From: Salvia splendens | Taxonomy: Eukaryota > Streptophyta > Magnoliopsida > Lamiales > Lamiaceae | Assembly (NCBI RefSeq): GCF_004379255.2 | Contig: NC_056038.1 | Span: forward strand, 11,384,729 to 11,448,728 | Length of the DNA stretch: 64,000 nucleotides | Reading direction: 5' to 3' | In this document: piece by piece, positions 1-12,188 of the stretch | Layout of the letters: each line of letters opens with the position of its first letter | Numbering within the stretch: the stretch's first letter is position 1 | Notes under the pieces: generated by a model | Database searches by the model: none | Seen by the model: only the letters and a program-made list of their open reading frames with translations | Told to the model about the DNA's origin: nothing | Program-made: the position numbers and the translations under genes

Positions 1-360
1 TGGCAGAAGCGGAGGGCGGCGGTGGCTGGGAGGCCACTGCTTGGGCGGCCGCGGGCCGAGAGGGAGAGCCGGAGAGGGCTTAGCGGACTGCGTCTGCGTG
101 AGGGAGAGGGAGGAGCCGAGGAGAAGACGACAAGCTCGTCGGTGCAGGCGGTGGTGCTCGTCGGTGGGTCGTGGGTGAGAGGCAGCCCGCAGCCGAGAGG
201 GAGACAGAGTGAGAGTCAGACAGGGAGCTGGGAGCGGGAGGGAGTGTAAAATGTGTAATGTGTAGATCCCTAATTCCATAAATTCAAATTGATTAATTGA
301 GTCAAAGTCAATAAGTAAATAATAAATTGACAAATTAAATAAATCATTATTAAAATTATA

Positions 361-519
361 TTTTTTTCGGATTTTCGGGTATTACCCGAAAATCCTAATA
401 ACCCAATACCCGGTCCCGATCCGAAACCCGAATTTTCGAGTATAGGGTATCCAATTACCCGATTTTTTTGGGTTTGGGTATCGGGTATCCAATACCCGAT
501 ATCCATTTTGACAGGCCTA
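361..519 (-). mobile_element. Subterminal region of a DNA transposon (hAT-like), one end only
   Basis: The stretch is packed with forward and inverted copies of a GGGTA/TACCC motif and stops abruptly at ACAGGCCTA. Read on the minus strand the end is TAGGCCTGTCA followed by many short repeats. Dense short subterminal repeats next to a TAG-type end are typical of plant hAT elements. The partner end is not visible, so the element probably continues left of the window or is truncated. Family assignment is inference. Confidence 0.35.
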
Positions 520-1428
520 ATGGGTTATACAGAAATTTATTTTCAATTGGGCAGCTTGTTTTAGGTGATTACAAAGCAGGGGAAAGTAACATTTGATTGC
601 AACAATGAAAAGGCCACCGACGATACTTTCAGTAGCTCGAGGTAACAAGGTACCCCAACTAACTCCAAGGATTGCATTGATTTTTGCCGATGGAACAAAC
701 AATACAGATTCGACATTTTCAACCTGGCCACATGAACGGAAAATGGATGAAAGTGATATGTTCAAGAGGTCCAATGTGTGGCCTCATAATTATTGAAGTT
801 AGCGTGTGCGGAGACTGTGTGTTCGAGAAATAGAGAAGTAAAATTTTTCTACAGGAGACAGAAACTAGAAGACACATAAATTGAAGTTGTTGCATAGTGA
901 TCTATGAGAACCATCGCATGTAAAGTCCCTAGAAGGTTCTGAGTATCATGTGACCATTATCAATTATTGCAACTGAAATATATGGTTTTATTTTCAAAAC
1001 AATAAATTTGATGCTTTCACAAAGTGGAAATCCCTCATAGAAACTGAAATAAGGTTGAAGGAAAAGTGTTAAGGTCTGACAAGAAGGATAATATGAAGTT
1101 GAAAAATTCAAAAAGTTTTTTAATGGGATCGAATTCGCATGGGGAAAACAACATAATGGAATTACAAAACGTATGAACATTTTTATTTTATTTCAATTCT
1201 TATGTCGGCTCCATGTTATTTCAGCATGCCATCTGGTTTATTCAGCAGCTATCACCGCTGGAAGCCCATGCAGTAGTTCTATTGCGTAATCCCCGCTTGC
1301 CTATCTCACACTCTCAAAACATATTTGGTTTAGATTTCATATTTCATTTTCCATCCTCTATCTTTATTTCTATCTGTATGGATCAGATCACTTAGGATTC
1401 ACTAATTACCGGGACCTCTTTTTAGTTA
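520..1428. other. Intergenic, no gene recognised
   Basis: Short open frames on both strands show no recognisable domain and no convincing splice structure. A plus-strand frame at 593-796 (67 codons) has no family features that I recognise. Confidence 0.5.
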
Positions 1429-2365
1429 TGTAACAACTGAGATGGCTAATCTCAGTAAGAACAAGACAATTACAGAACCATATATCACAACAAGATAAGC
1501 AGCAGAGTACAATTGCAAGAATTACAGAAACCCTAATCTATTGCTAAGACTTGACCGCTTGCAATAGTACCGGATACTACACTGCAACTCACCTGCACAC
1601 TTACACACAAGTTAGTAATAACAGGAAATAGATCCTCTCGGATCTAAACAACAAGAAACTGTAATCGAAAGAAACTTGGAACACAAAGATCAGAGAATGG
1701 CACAGGTCGCACACACGACTTCACAAGGGTCAAAGACCTCCTCCGTCTTATCCAACAAGTCACAAGGGAGCACAGTGGGAACAATCGAAGCCCGAGCTAG
1801 GGTTTCCCGATTACTACCGCACGAAAGCCACCCCACGCGTTCACTGACTCGCAATCACAACCTAAACACCTCAAGAACACTCTAAACTCACGGATCTATG
1901 AAATCAACCGAAGATCTCCCCAAAAAAACCAAGAGAACGAACTCAACCGTTCGAATCTCACACAAATCTCCAGATCAACACAGATGTTGAGAGATATCAC
2001 TCGATCCTCACTAAAACAGAGAAAGGGGTCATCGGAGGAGAAGATTGGACAAGATTTCAGAGAGAGAGTGAAGAATCTAGAGAGAAGCTGGAGAATGAAC
2101 TCGAAGAGAGAAAGAGAGTATAGTGAACAGAATGAGGAGTCAAGGAGTCAAGGGAGAGAATAAAGACTCCAAAGAAACACACCTTGAATCCAACGGCGCA
2201 GCGCCGTGATCCGAGTGGAGGTAACACGTGGCAGCCATCGGGGTAACTCGCATAGGTAATAGGCCGAGTCCAGAATGGATCAAGACACCAATGTAAATTG
2301 GCCATCAAAAAACCAGCCCAGCTGATTTAATGAGTGAGCCCAAATGATCAGTCCATTATTCCACA
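1429..2365 (-). mobile_element. Putative solo LTR
   Basis: On the minus strand the segment runs from TGTGGAATAATGG to TCTCAGTTGTTACA, so it has TG...CA ends. It carries a C/T-rich leader and a terminal part resembling the R-U5 region of plant copia LTRs. No primer-binding site follows the 3' end, no purine tract precedes the 5' end, and the flanking 5-mers do not match. It is therefore either an old solo LTR or a truncated one. Exact ends are uncertain. Confidence 0.35.
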
Positions 2366-3603
2366 CTATCCATACGTCGACTTCATGCAGATATCTCTTT
2401 TCGGGGATGAGGCCGTAAAGTGGGTTATTAAAGAATTTTTAGCCAGATACGGTTTATAAAGTTGCGTTCCTAATAAGTAAAGATCCATCTATTTCATTGG
2501 AATTTTGGATACTAGAGAAAGTATGGATGATAAAATAGGTAAAAATATATCTTTCTTATGCATCTTTGTTATTGTTGTTTATGCTCATGTTAGTTCTATT
2601 GAGATATGTTAAATCTGTTAAATGTAAGCTCATAATTTTATAAACAGAAATCAAGCCTTAAATCCAAGCTGACTTATAGTTCTTTATCCTAGTACTAACT
2701 TCATTTTATAAAATAGAAACTTTTTAAATGACACGAGTTTTAATGCACAATTGGTATATTAAGAAAGAGATAGAAAGAAAAATTGATTGAAGTATTGTTA
2801 CTAGACGAAAATGAAAATAGTTTCTAATTTAAAGGATGCATGTAATGCGTAATTTTGTACATACAATATAAATTGGTCTTTTAAATAAACATGTAAATCT
2901 AACATAATATATCAATGAATATTGATTACAATATTTCCTAATAATAGAATTGGTAATACTACTATATTATTTATCTATACAACTATAACTCATTACCATT
3001 TGATTATCTATGTATGATTAAACTGTGATGTTACTTTGATTGAAGGGGATGGTTACGACTCATTATCATATAATTATCAATCTAGGATTTAAGTTATTCA
3101 ATCTCATAAACAAATATAATAAATATTCAATCATGATACATAATCTTTCGAGTCGAACTGTCATAATCTTCAAGCCGAACAAGAGGCCATTGTATTAAAA
3201 TCGTTGGTAGATGAAATCATTCAGTCATACTTTGGTTATCAAATAGTAGGCGTAGTACTTATTTTTCAATGAAGTTGTTTGGCCATACTTATATTTCACC
3301 TAAATATATGTAACTAGGGGTGCATTACCCTCCTTATCACCCTCTAGTATAAAATATAGGATTAATATAATTCCTTGGATCTATTAATCTAATGGCTTTG
3401 ATTAAAAGCATCGCCGTACATTATTATATCATTTTCGTACATTAAAGGGCAATTTTTGGTATATTACTATTACATGTTACATCATTTATATGGATTAGTA
3501 CATTAACTTAATATATACATTAATGTGTTTTTAATGTAACATTATTGTGTTTTAATGTGTATGCCCCTTCTACATAATGTAGACTATAATTTATTGAATG
3601 AGT
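2366..3603. other. AT-rich intergenic DNA
   Basis: No coding or RNA signal is visible. From about 3400 the motif GTACATTAA recurs and reappears in inverted form after 4290, suggesting that this is the outer part of a larger palindromic element centred near 4090. Confidence 0.4.
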
Positions 3604-3847
3604 GTCGAAAGTTATATCCATTCCCCAAGGGTTTAGCAATCCATGAGGCTAGGGTGTAGTACTGACTCAGTAACACAACGTTCACTAAGGTAATCTTGTG
3701 GATACTATACCCTAGCCCTATGGATAAGTTAACCTTAGGAGACTGGAACTAACTTCCTCCGGTTAGTGAACGATATGTTAATATGAAGGTACTACACCCT
3801 GGCCCCATGGACTACTAAACCCTTGGTGAATTATGTTAACTTTCGAC
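3604..3847. repeat. Hairpin-forming inverted repeat (MITE-like)
   Basis: The left arm starts GTCGAAAGTTA and carries AAGGGTTTAG and AGGGTGTAGTAC. The right arm contains the same words in inverted order and ends in TAACTTTCGAC. Arms of about 60 bp match well, and a further inner pair (CGTTCACTAA / TTAGTGAACG) extends them. No coding capacity and no clear target duplication were seen. Confidence 0.6.
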
Positions 3848-3888
3848 CCTAAGGGAATTAATACTATGCTACATTACTGGATAAGTGA

Positions 3889-4283
3889 TGTACATTATCG
3901 TGGATATATCGTTCATTACTTTCCGACTCTTGAATTTGTGGATGCTATACTATACTCCCTCCGTCCACGAAAATAGGGTACATTTGTCATTTTTGGTTGT
4001 CCACGAAAAATAGTGCATATTAAAAAATGGAAAGTTTTCAACGACTTCTCTCTTACTTTTTTCTCTTTTCTCTTACTAATAATATGGACCTCACATTCCA
4101 CTAACACTACTTCTCTCTTACTTTTTTCATTCTTTCTTATTTTTTTCCCTTCTCCCTTACTTTACAATTTCTACATTAAAACCTGTGTCATTCACAAAGT
4201 GCCCTATTTTTCGTGGACGGAGGGAGTACTATATAGCATCCACAAATTCAAGAGTCGGAAAGTAATGTACGATATACCCATGA
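3889..4283. repeat. Outer palindrome around a Stowaway MITE
   Basis: Outside the Stowaway TIRs the flanks are also inverted copies of each other. TTTCCGACTCTTGAATTTGT lies on the left (from about 3920), and its reverse complement lies on the right (about 4243-4262). The similarity extends to about 3889 and 4283. The MITE therefore sits at the centre of a larger foldback sequence. Confidence 0.7.
3955..4226. mobile_element. Stowaway MITE (Tc1/mariner type)
   Basis: The TIRs are CTCCCTCCGTCCACGAAAA on the left and the inverted equivalent ending GGACGGAGGGAG on the right. TA dinucleotides flank both ends at 3953-3954 and 4227-4228. The element is 272 bp and non-coding, which fits the Stowaway family. 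Confidence 0.85.
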
Positions 4284-4586
4284 TAATGTATACATTATTC
4301 AATCACGTACGTACATTAATGTGTGAGACTCGTACATTAAGATACCATTTTCATACAGTAACATCATGTACTAATAGAATATGATGTACAAATATAACTT
4401 CGTCATGTAGCAAAGTCATATGTAGCAAAGTCATGTACAATTGTGCTTTACCATTTTTAACCTTTTCGATTATTTTATTAATTTTTAAATTCCAAGTGGC
4501 TTCCATATCAACCATCAGATCACACTTAATCAATGGATGCAATTAATTTTCCTTTTTAACAGTTTTTTACACATTAATATGAATAC

Positions 4587-4626
4587 ATCCCTATCCCTAT
4601 CCCTATCCCTATCCCTATCCCTATCC
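4587..4626. repeat. (ATCCCT)n hexanucleotide microsatellite
   Basis: Nearly seven uninterrupted copies of a six-base unit. It is not the plant telomere heptamer. Confidence 0.95.
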
Positions 4627-4867
4627 AATTATGTAACATGATATCTAATTATGTAACATATATATACTGCACAATGTCCCAAAACTGCAATCAGCCAAAA
4701 CGCTAAGGCACTATCTTCAAAATTATAATATCATAAGTCTTACTCTATTTTATATTCTTACTCACAATCGTTCTAAACAGTGAAGGAGCACATCAGAGGC
4801 TCAAATAATTTATGTCATCATAAAAAATACCCAATAACTTACATCAACTTAACTACAGAAATCTATC

Positions 4868-5056
4868 TCATTCAGTAGCAATGATATACACCCCTTGCCT
4901 TTTAACCCAGTAAAAAGGTAACTGAGTTGAACCAGCACCATGATCGTTGGGAGCAAATGTTTCCACTTGCCCTACAGCTTCTGGCATGAATTCTGTGATC
5001 AAATTACCATCATATTTGGAGCAGCCATACCATTTCAGGAGAATTTGATGCTGATA
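4868..5056 (-). other. Orphan open frame just 3' of the WDR12-like gene
   Basis: Minus-strand frame of 62 codons with no usable ATG near its 5' side, ending in TGA at 4868-4870. The translation is protein-like (for example ILLKWYGCSKYDGNLITEF, then QLPFYWVKRQGVYIIATE). A potential acceptor (TATCAG) lies at its start. It could be a terminal exon of an unidentified gene, a captured gene fragment, or part of the 3' end of the neighbouring transcript. I do not recognise the family. Confidence 0.3.
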
Positions 5057-5292
5057 CTACCCTGGATGCAAAGAAAAAGCTTGCAACCTGACAGAAATAG
5101 AGTTGCTTAGTTTCGATTGAAAATGGAACGAGGTGTATCAGAGCATGCGTAAAACCACATTTTCAAAATTTCACAATAAGTATTGATACAAAATAAAGAA
5201 ATATGTTCACATCTGTAATAAGAATTTTGTGTTTTTAATCACATCAGGTACGGTCCAATTCATAAATGGACATAGAAAATAGAAATACCTGA

Positions 5293-8200
5293 TCACAACA
5301 CTGGTACTCCAGAGGAAATGCAAAGCTTGGAGTCAGCACCACCACTAATCACACTATCACCTTTCCACCAATCAGCACACAAAACCTGAATCAATAATAT
5401 ATAGTTATGCTATATTCACATTTAATGAAACCAAAATTCATACATGGAGCCAAGTTGGAATAAGTACCTTGTCACTGTGTGTGTCTATTACAGCCAATGG
5501 CCACTGCAGAAAATAGATGATTCAGAAAAGTGTAAAATTCTAGCATGCTATAGAAGGAACTGATTGACTACATACCGCAGTTCTCAGATCCCACAGCATC
5601 ACTTTTCCATCAAATGATGCAGAGACTAAGTGATACCATGATTTATTGTGCCATTTGCAAGAAGATATCCAAGAATTGTGTGATGAGAATTGGAATATAG
5701 GAGACAGAGTTCCAGGTTTGCGAGGATCCCATACTCGAAGAACAGGATCAGAACCACCAGCAGCAATAAGGGCAGAACTCTCGCCTCAAATACTAAGGCA
5801 GTTAATAGCCTTGCCACAGGACTAAGAGCAGAATAAGGGAAATGCTATCAATCACTTGACAATAATGAATCCATTTGCAGGCAAATATCTTATTTGAAAA
5901 GGTTGAAGCCATTGCATTAAAGATTTGCAAAGTTTCTGCATCAGAAAACCTTTTTCATAATAGATAAAAAAGATAAAAGGTTGTATTCATGTCAGGAAGA
6001 TCCTTATTGTGTTCTTTTGCTGTTTGGACTTAATATTCACGCAACACACGAGATGAATACATGAATAGCCACCCCATCCCTAAGATTTACAAACTAGTGA
6101 ACTACCAAGTCATTCTTTCAGAGATCAAGTTAGAATTATGTTAGTAGATCCTTTGATATGAGCCTATGAGGAATAAATCATGGCTCCATTTTCATGCAAA
6201 ATTATTTTGCAAAAAATTGTGCTATATAGATTCTCAAAGTGAGATGAGACATCCTATCATAAAATAATAAGAACCATTAGCCTTACTAAGCTAGATAATA
6301 CTAAAAAAGAATTGGATGAAACATATATAGGCCTTCAAAATGAATCTAAGTATAAATAACCAATCTTTATTAAGACTATCAACATAATTAGAGGCAAATG
6401 GAGGTGGGGAATAGTAGTCTCCCTCACGGGCCTCACCATGTTGAAAGAGTCTTTCCCTGTCTCAACATCCCATCTTCTGATTGAATGATCCCAAGAGCCC
6501 GAATATATCGTTTCACGTTGTGGCCAGACAACAGTAGATACACACTGTGTATGTCCCACTAGTGTTGTTAAAGCGTCACCCTGTACAGAAATATGAAAAA
6601 GTACATCACATGCAGTTAGGTGTGGCATAACTCAGAACATGAGATATACGAGAGTTTTTAAATTTCTGAAAATGATCATATGTTTTGGGGGTTTCTGTTA
6701 GAAAACATTTACTAAGGCTAGTGCCTGATGGCCATCAAGTTCACCTTATCCAAAATCAAACATACGCATAAATTCAAATATGGTGAAATGTAACTACAGT
6801 AAACACCACTGCAAAACAAATAGAGATAAATCTTATGAAATTTTGTTTCAGATAACCTCGCACTATGTATACAACCTACCATCATCACTTCACATTTTTT
6901 AGTAGTTCCCTGATCAAAATTTAGATAATTCAGCTGGGAAGGATGATTAATGAGGTGGAGATAAGTTTATGTCTATAACATAAAAACTATTTCCATAAAA
7001 ACTGTATATTATGGCGACAATGGTTTACCTCTGACAGAGCCTCCTCATCTTGACCACCTGTTTTCCTCTTCTTCACTGAAACTGAGTCATCCGTGTCAGT
7101 AGCACTTGTGTTCCATAAATTGATAGTACAATCCCAAGATCCAGAACATAACTACAGAGAAAATGAGAAGACCATGGGAAAGGATTAGCATCGTTAGAAG
7201 TATTATATTATTGTGAATAAGAAACTAAGAAACAAATAAAAATACCATATCACTGGAGGGTATTCCAGCAATACTCTGAACAGCACCAGTATGACCCCGC
7301 AATATCTTAACAGATCTAATCTTCTTTGGTTGATCAATCGTATCCTCTTCACCAAACTTTAAGCAAGACAAAAAAACCAGCAACCAGTTAAGCACAGAAA
7401 ATAGCATAAATAAGCCAGATTAGAAGAGGAATTGAATACCTCCCACAGCCTCAACGTCCTGTCCTTTGAACCAGTAGCAACAACTTGATCAGCAATACTA
7501 TCAACTATGAAAACAGTTTTGATCAATTATCATATACAGATTCAATAGGTATGACCTCGTGGTTCTAAATAAATACCCAAGATATTGTCATGCAGAATCT
7601 TGAAATATCCTACAGAACTAGCTTTCCAAATTCTAAGTGTTTCTGTATCCGAAGAGGTACGGCAAGTAGGAGATCATGCATAGTGTGTGATTTCAAGCCC
7701 TATGAGTAAAACTGGGCGTTGTTTAAATGGTTTGCAGAGCTTCATACCAGAAGCTCAATTATGCAGTTTGTGACGAGCATAAAGCAGCAAAATTTTAGTA
7801 AGAATCACAAGTAGGATCCTATATACTGCACAAAGTAACTTTCATAAATCAGAATTGTAAAGACTTCAATTTTACTCCTATAATAATGGTTTATACTAAT
7901 GCACAAAAAAGGAAAAAGAAAAGCTGAAACTATATCAGAGCTTATCTGAGATTATTCAACAAGAAATATCATCTTGAACAAAAAAAGAGAACCCCATTTG
8001 TACCTTTGGGCATCAAATTACACACAGAAGTCAAGGAGCCAGAATGCCCATCTAATACATGTGTACATACTCCACCAGCCTTCCATATTCTAAGAATCAA
8101 TACATGAAATAATACTGCATCAGGGAATTATTCTAAAGAAAAGTAAATGGGAAAGGATAATAATAGGTAGGTTTCACAATTTTATCAAGTTACCTTCCAA

Positions 8201-9563
8201 AACCATCATAACATCCAGTCAAAATGTACCTGTTGGATTCAGCAGAAGTAATATTATTTCTCTTCTGTATAGATGTGTACAATTCTTAAAATCATATGAC
8301 TTCATTGTGGCGGATGCTTATAAATCATATTCTTCAGTTAAGGGAACATGTGTCATGTGGTGAAATTATAATATGATGTGAACACTGTTATGTGACTCAG
8401 ATGCATACCCATCACTAGAACCATCAACTGCACTGACCCAGTCATCATGCAAAGAAGGCTCCTCTTGTTTCCTAGGAGCTACAGCTTTAATGTATTCAAT
8501 TTCAAGAACTTTTTCCTGTAAAAAGATTACAAATCATCACTAGATAAACAACACACACACACACACACATATAAATATATGATATTATATAAAATTTGTA
8601 ACATTTCATCATTCCATATAATGGGAGAAATTACCATCCCATTAATGACATAGGCAATATAACTGTTTCTGCACTCAAAAGAAAATACTATACTCCTATA
8701 TTTTTCTTGTCCTGATTTTGAAAGTAGTCTTTCTCAATTACTTTCATTACATGTTTTAGCTTCTAACTTATTCAACCTACACCAGCGCATTATACCATCA
8801 AAATTCTGAAGGGTGAATGTCTAAAACTCAAAAGTTGGGCAAAAATGAATACGGAGTACTTATTTTTTTCAAATACGGACATTTATAGTTCTTCAGTCTC
8901 AAAATAAGACACTTACTTAAACCCCCAGATATAACACAAACACACTGACGAAAGGAGAGGCCTAGGTACCAGTTCAGCAATTAATTCAAACCCCAAACAA
9001 TTGACACAATCCCTTTTTATTCCGAAACTGTAAAAATAATACTCCACTCATACATAGTTCCAATATCAAAATTGGCAGTGTAACCCGTCAGCACTAAGTC
9101 CCTCCGATATAATTAAGGCCATAAAGGAAAAAATTAAACTTACAGCAGAAATGCCTTTGGCAATAAGAAACTCTTCAAGTGACATGCGAACCAGCTCTCC
9201 ATCAATAAGAAAATCAAAAGGCTCCGTTGTCCAATTCACATTCGCTGATATATTAAATCGTAATAAAAGTAACAAGCAAATGAACATCGCAGAATACAAT
9301 TCAGTCTCAAAAAATCCGTCCACCAACTAGTTCGTGAGGCAGTTTCAGCCAAAATCATAAAAAATCAAACAAATAGAGTCTGAGATAAAATAATTACCTG
9401 TAAAGAGGAGATTGTTGACGAGTGCAGAGAGGCCGAAGCGAGTGAGATTGGCAGGTATGGATATAGAAGCTTGCTGCACTTTGTATGGGTGCTGTAGCTT
9501 CGTTACGAAGCGCACTTGAACTTGCCTAGCTTCTCCTTCTCCCTCTCCATCATCGATACCCAT
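5293..9563 (-). CDS. WDR12: Ribosome biogenesis protein WDR12/YTM1 homolog, with a premature stop
   Basis: Twelve exons can be assembled in one phase: 9563-9398, 9244-9144, 8515-8409, 8229-8194, 8089-8004, 7504-7440, 7356-7246, 7151-7029, 6580-6437, 5821-5576, 5503-5468 and 5385-5293. All junctions are GT/AG. The full frame would give 437 residues, a normal family length. Residues 1 to about 97 form the NLE domain (QVQVRFVTKL, DFLIDGELVRMSLEEFL). A linker with SLHDDWVSAVDG follows, then WD40 blades such as GSKDRTLRLWE, CSGSWDCTINLW, SGSWDHSIRRWDVETGKDS and SASFDGKVMLWDL. In the known pathway WDR12 acts in the nucleolus with BOP1 and PES1 in 60S subunit maturation. One codon in exon 10 is TGA (5786-5788), where family context predicts glycine in a GGES motif. 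Translation would stop after about 324 residues and lose the last blades. Everything else is intact, so it is either a very young lesion, a polymorphism or an assembly error. Confidence 0.9.
5786..5788 (-). other. In-frame TGA in WDR12-like exon 10
   Basis: The exon 10 frame reads SCGKAINCLSI, TGA, then GESSALIAAGGSDPVLRVWD. The exon stays in phase on both sides and both splice sites are good. A single T in place of G (GGA to TGA on the coding strand) explains the stop. Confidence 0.9.
8551..8569. repeat. (AC)n microsatellite in a WDR12 intron
   Basis: Nine AC dinucleotides in the intron between exons 2 and 3. Confidence 0.9.
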
Positions 9564-10930
9564 TTCGATCTTGGCAGGTGTTGTGTGTGCGCGCGCGAAA
9601 GTGCGTGAACAGACAAAGAGAGAGAGAGGACTCAGCTAGGGTTTAAGGGAATTGTTGAGGTTTACATTCAAGTATTCAACTAATAATATGCACGGTCCAT
9701 TTTTTTTAAATACATAAAATATTTATTTGAAATATTACAAAACAATATTATTATATGATAAATTATAAATATATTATAAGCGTATACAAAATTTGATTAG
9801 TGTATAAGCATTACTTATTCTTAAGAATTCTACTACTACTATTTTATAAAAAAAATTGTTGTTCAGTACCGATTCTAAATTCTAGTCTTATCATTTTATA
9901 GTATTTTTGAATTAAATAATATTTATTTTACCATTGTCATTTAAGTTTACTGTTTACCGATTCTAAAAATGAGCATGTTTTAGGGATGTCCCAATTCTTT
10001 TCTTAAAAGAATTGTTAGTAATATTTAAATAAAATTCTCTAACCCGATATTCTAACTAGTATCATAATTAAAGAAATAGTAAGTGGAATGGAAATTACAA
10101 TAAAAAAATCAAACTATAATTCAAGTCGAGGAAAACCCTCTTTCTGTAAGATAAATTACGTTGTGCTAGTGCTCTCGGGTGGGCATATTGCCCCCAAAGA
10201 TAAAATGAATTCCTCCTAGCATGTAGAGCACCTAAAACCCGCTAGGCACCGACAAAATTGATAGAGCTCCAAGAATCAAGCAATACAATGCTCCTAAAAT
10301 GCACAATAAAATATAAAGAGCTTGAGTGATGAGGATTAAGGAGAATGTTTTTATTGGTGTGTAATGCATATACAACTCCATGCATTTTAAGCACAAAGTG
10401 AGAACATAAAAAGACATAAAATTAAAAACACCATTAAATTAAGATAACGAACGTTATAAGATCACCTTCCATTACTCACGCTTAGGTGCCGCTCCCGTGA
10501 TAATTTCCATATCGAAAAAAAATCAACTACTAACACTAACTAAAACTTTTTTTTATATACCTATTAATGTAGTTTTTTTAATTTAAATTATTTTTTTTAT
10601 TGTTCATTTAAGCTTTTAGATATTTTGACTAAAAATAAGTCTGGCTGCATTGTGCTGATTTAGGAGCTGAAGTGAAACTATGGCAACTGCAAAATAGAGC
10701 ATGTGCTGATTTATTGGCCTTGCATTGTAGGTGACTCATCAATTAATTAATTTTGGACATAAGTATCAACTAAAATAGGTCTACCAAGAGTTGTCCACCA
10801 CAAATTAAATAAAGTAAATAGAATAATAAGCTGAATTATAAAAAAACAAATTAAAATGAATGAATCAATTAAAGCTCCCACTTCAGTAAATGCAACTGTT
10901 TAATTACATCTATATAATTTCCATGCAACT
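9564..10930. other. Intergenic spacer between divergent genes
   Basis: It contains the 5' leader of the WDR12-like gene, with GA/CT-rich and CGCG runs near 9590-9630. The rest is AT-rich DNA with no frame that I can support. It must hold both divergent promoters. Confidence 0.4.
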
Positions 10931-10933
10931 GGC

Positions 10934-10940
10934 TATAAAT
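10934..10940 (+). promoter_or_regulatory. Possible TATA box for the gene at 11429
   Basis: TATAAAT in the context GGCTATAAATGAAAGC lies upstream of a plausible untranslated first exon that ends at a TTTAG/GTATGT donor (11156). The corresponding acceptor TGTGCAG ends at 11416, just before the start codon. Promoter use is inferred. Confidence 0.4.
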
Positions 10941-11428
10941 GAAAGCTTCTCAAAATGCCCGAAGAGAACGCTTTGCCCTCCTTAATTTAAACAAAAACTC
11001 CCATGTTTGTTCTTCTCAGAATAAACCCTAAAATAAATTCTTCTGATCATTCGTTACCCTAGATATTTTCATCACAGATCATCAATCATTGCAGAAATTT
11101 ACAGATATTTTCCTTGTGGCTTTTCTTCAAAAGATTTTAGTGGCATCTTGGTTTAGGTATGTTCCATAATTTACACGTTTTCATTGCTAGCTATTGCTTG
11201 ACAATTTGGTGATGTCATGTTTCAATTGTCAAGTTTCTTAAATTAATTGGCTTCATAAATACATACATGCACATGTTTTAATTTTTCATTCTGATGTTAA
11301 ATCTTGGGCATTGATTGATTTGTGATTTTCTTTAGCACTAGAAAAACGATTATCTGTAAATTTATAGCCTTGAACAAGAAGATTACATTTTATAGAAATG
11401 TTCGAAAAATGTGCAGGTAGATGAGAAA

Positions 11429-12099
11429 ATGGAAGGTGCAGAGGTTGAGAAGAAAGGAAGCAATGAATGTATGGAGGGGTACGATCGAGACCGCATCCCT
11501 TCATCTGTATTCTCAAGGAAATCAGGAACGCAGTGGAGCGGCACCTCAGGCGACTCCTTGTTCAGCATTCATATGGGGAGCAGCAGCTTCTCCAACGACT
11601 ACGCCATCATCAACGACAATAAATCCACCGAGCTACCGCGCCTCGACGAATGGCCTGCTCCTGCTCATGATCATGAACTCTCTGTCTCCCTTCCTCCGGT
11701 CATGGAGCAAGAAGAAGGCAGCCTCCACTCCCAAGAGTCCTCGTCTCAACCCCCCAACAAACACGCCATAAGCCAAACCCCCGTCACACCATCTATTAGC
11801 CCCACGCTTAATTCTAAGATTTCCGATGCCAGCAACACCTCCTTTGCATTTCCGGTGTAAGATATAGTACTATTTTTTGTCTTTTTTTTATGGGTAAATA
11901 AATTTAAATTTAAAGACCACGCCACGAAGGACTTGAGTGTGGTGTTGTTTTGAACGACAGGTTGGTGAGCGCTAGTGGGAAGGGGGAGTCGGCTAGGATG
12001 ATGGATATGGGCGAAGCGAAAGAAGAGGCACAACCGAAGCCGCGAAAGCCGCCTAATAAATGGTTATCTTGTTGCTCATGCGCTTGGCCGCGTAGCTGA
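11429..12099 (+). CDS. Plant-specific protein of unknown function with a C-terminal Cys motif
   Basis: Two coding exons, 11429-11856 and 11961-12099, join in phase through a GT/GTAAGA donor and an ACGACAG acceptor. They give about 188 residues. The start chosen is the ATG at 11429 (MEGAEVEKKGSNE), directly after a 5'-UTR intron (11157-11416). An out-of-frame ATG at 11421 precedes it in the mature leader. The protein is polar and serine-rich, with RDRIPSSVFSRKSG, SLFSIHMGSSSFS and a basic tail ending KWLSCCSCAWPRS. The motif order (RIPSSVF..., SLFSIHMG, CCSC near the end) resembles a family of uncharacterised plant proteins. No enzyme domain, signal peptide or membrane segment is visible. The C-terminal cysteines might allow lipidation or metal binding, but that is speculation. 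A copia 3' LTR starts only 90 bp downstream. Confidence 0.75.
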
Positions 12100-12188
12100 T
12101 CTTAAGGTTTACTCCTACTTTTAATTATTCTGTGGAGTACTTTTGTAATCGAATGATACTCATTACCTTACAGAGAAGAGAGAGGTAT

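Noticed and set aside
22..249. 75-codon GC-rich frame at the left edge
   Set aside because: Compositional open frame rich in Arg/Gly/Glu with no domain; the flanking sequence looks repetitive.
593..796. 67-codon frame
   Set aside because: No recognisable family, splice signals or codon pattern to support it.
4587..4626. Interstitial telomere repeat
   Set aside because: The unit is six bases (ATCCCT), not the plant TTTAGGG type.
11421..11771. Upstream ATG frame of 116 codons overlapping the gene at 11429
   Set aside because: Its product lacks the conserved words of the family, and it does not continue into the second exon.
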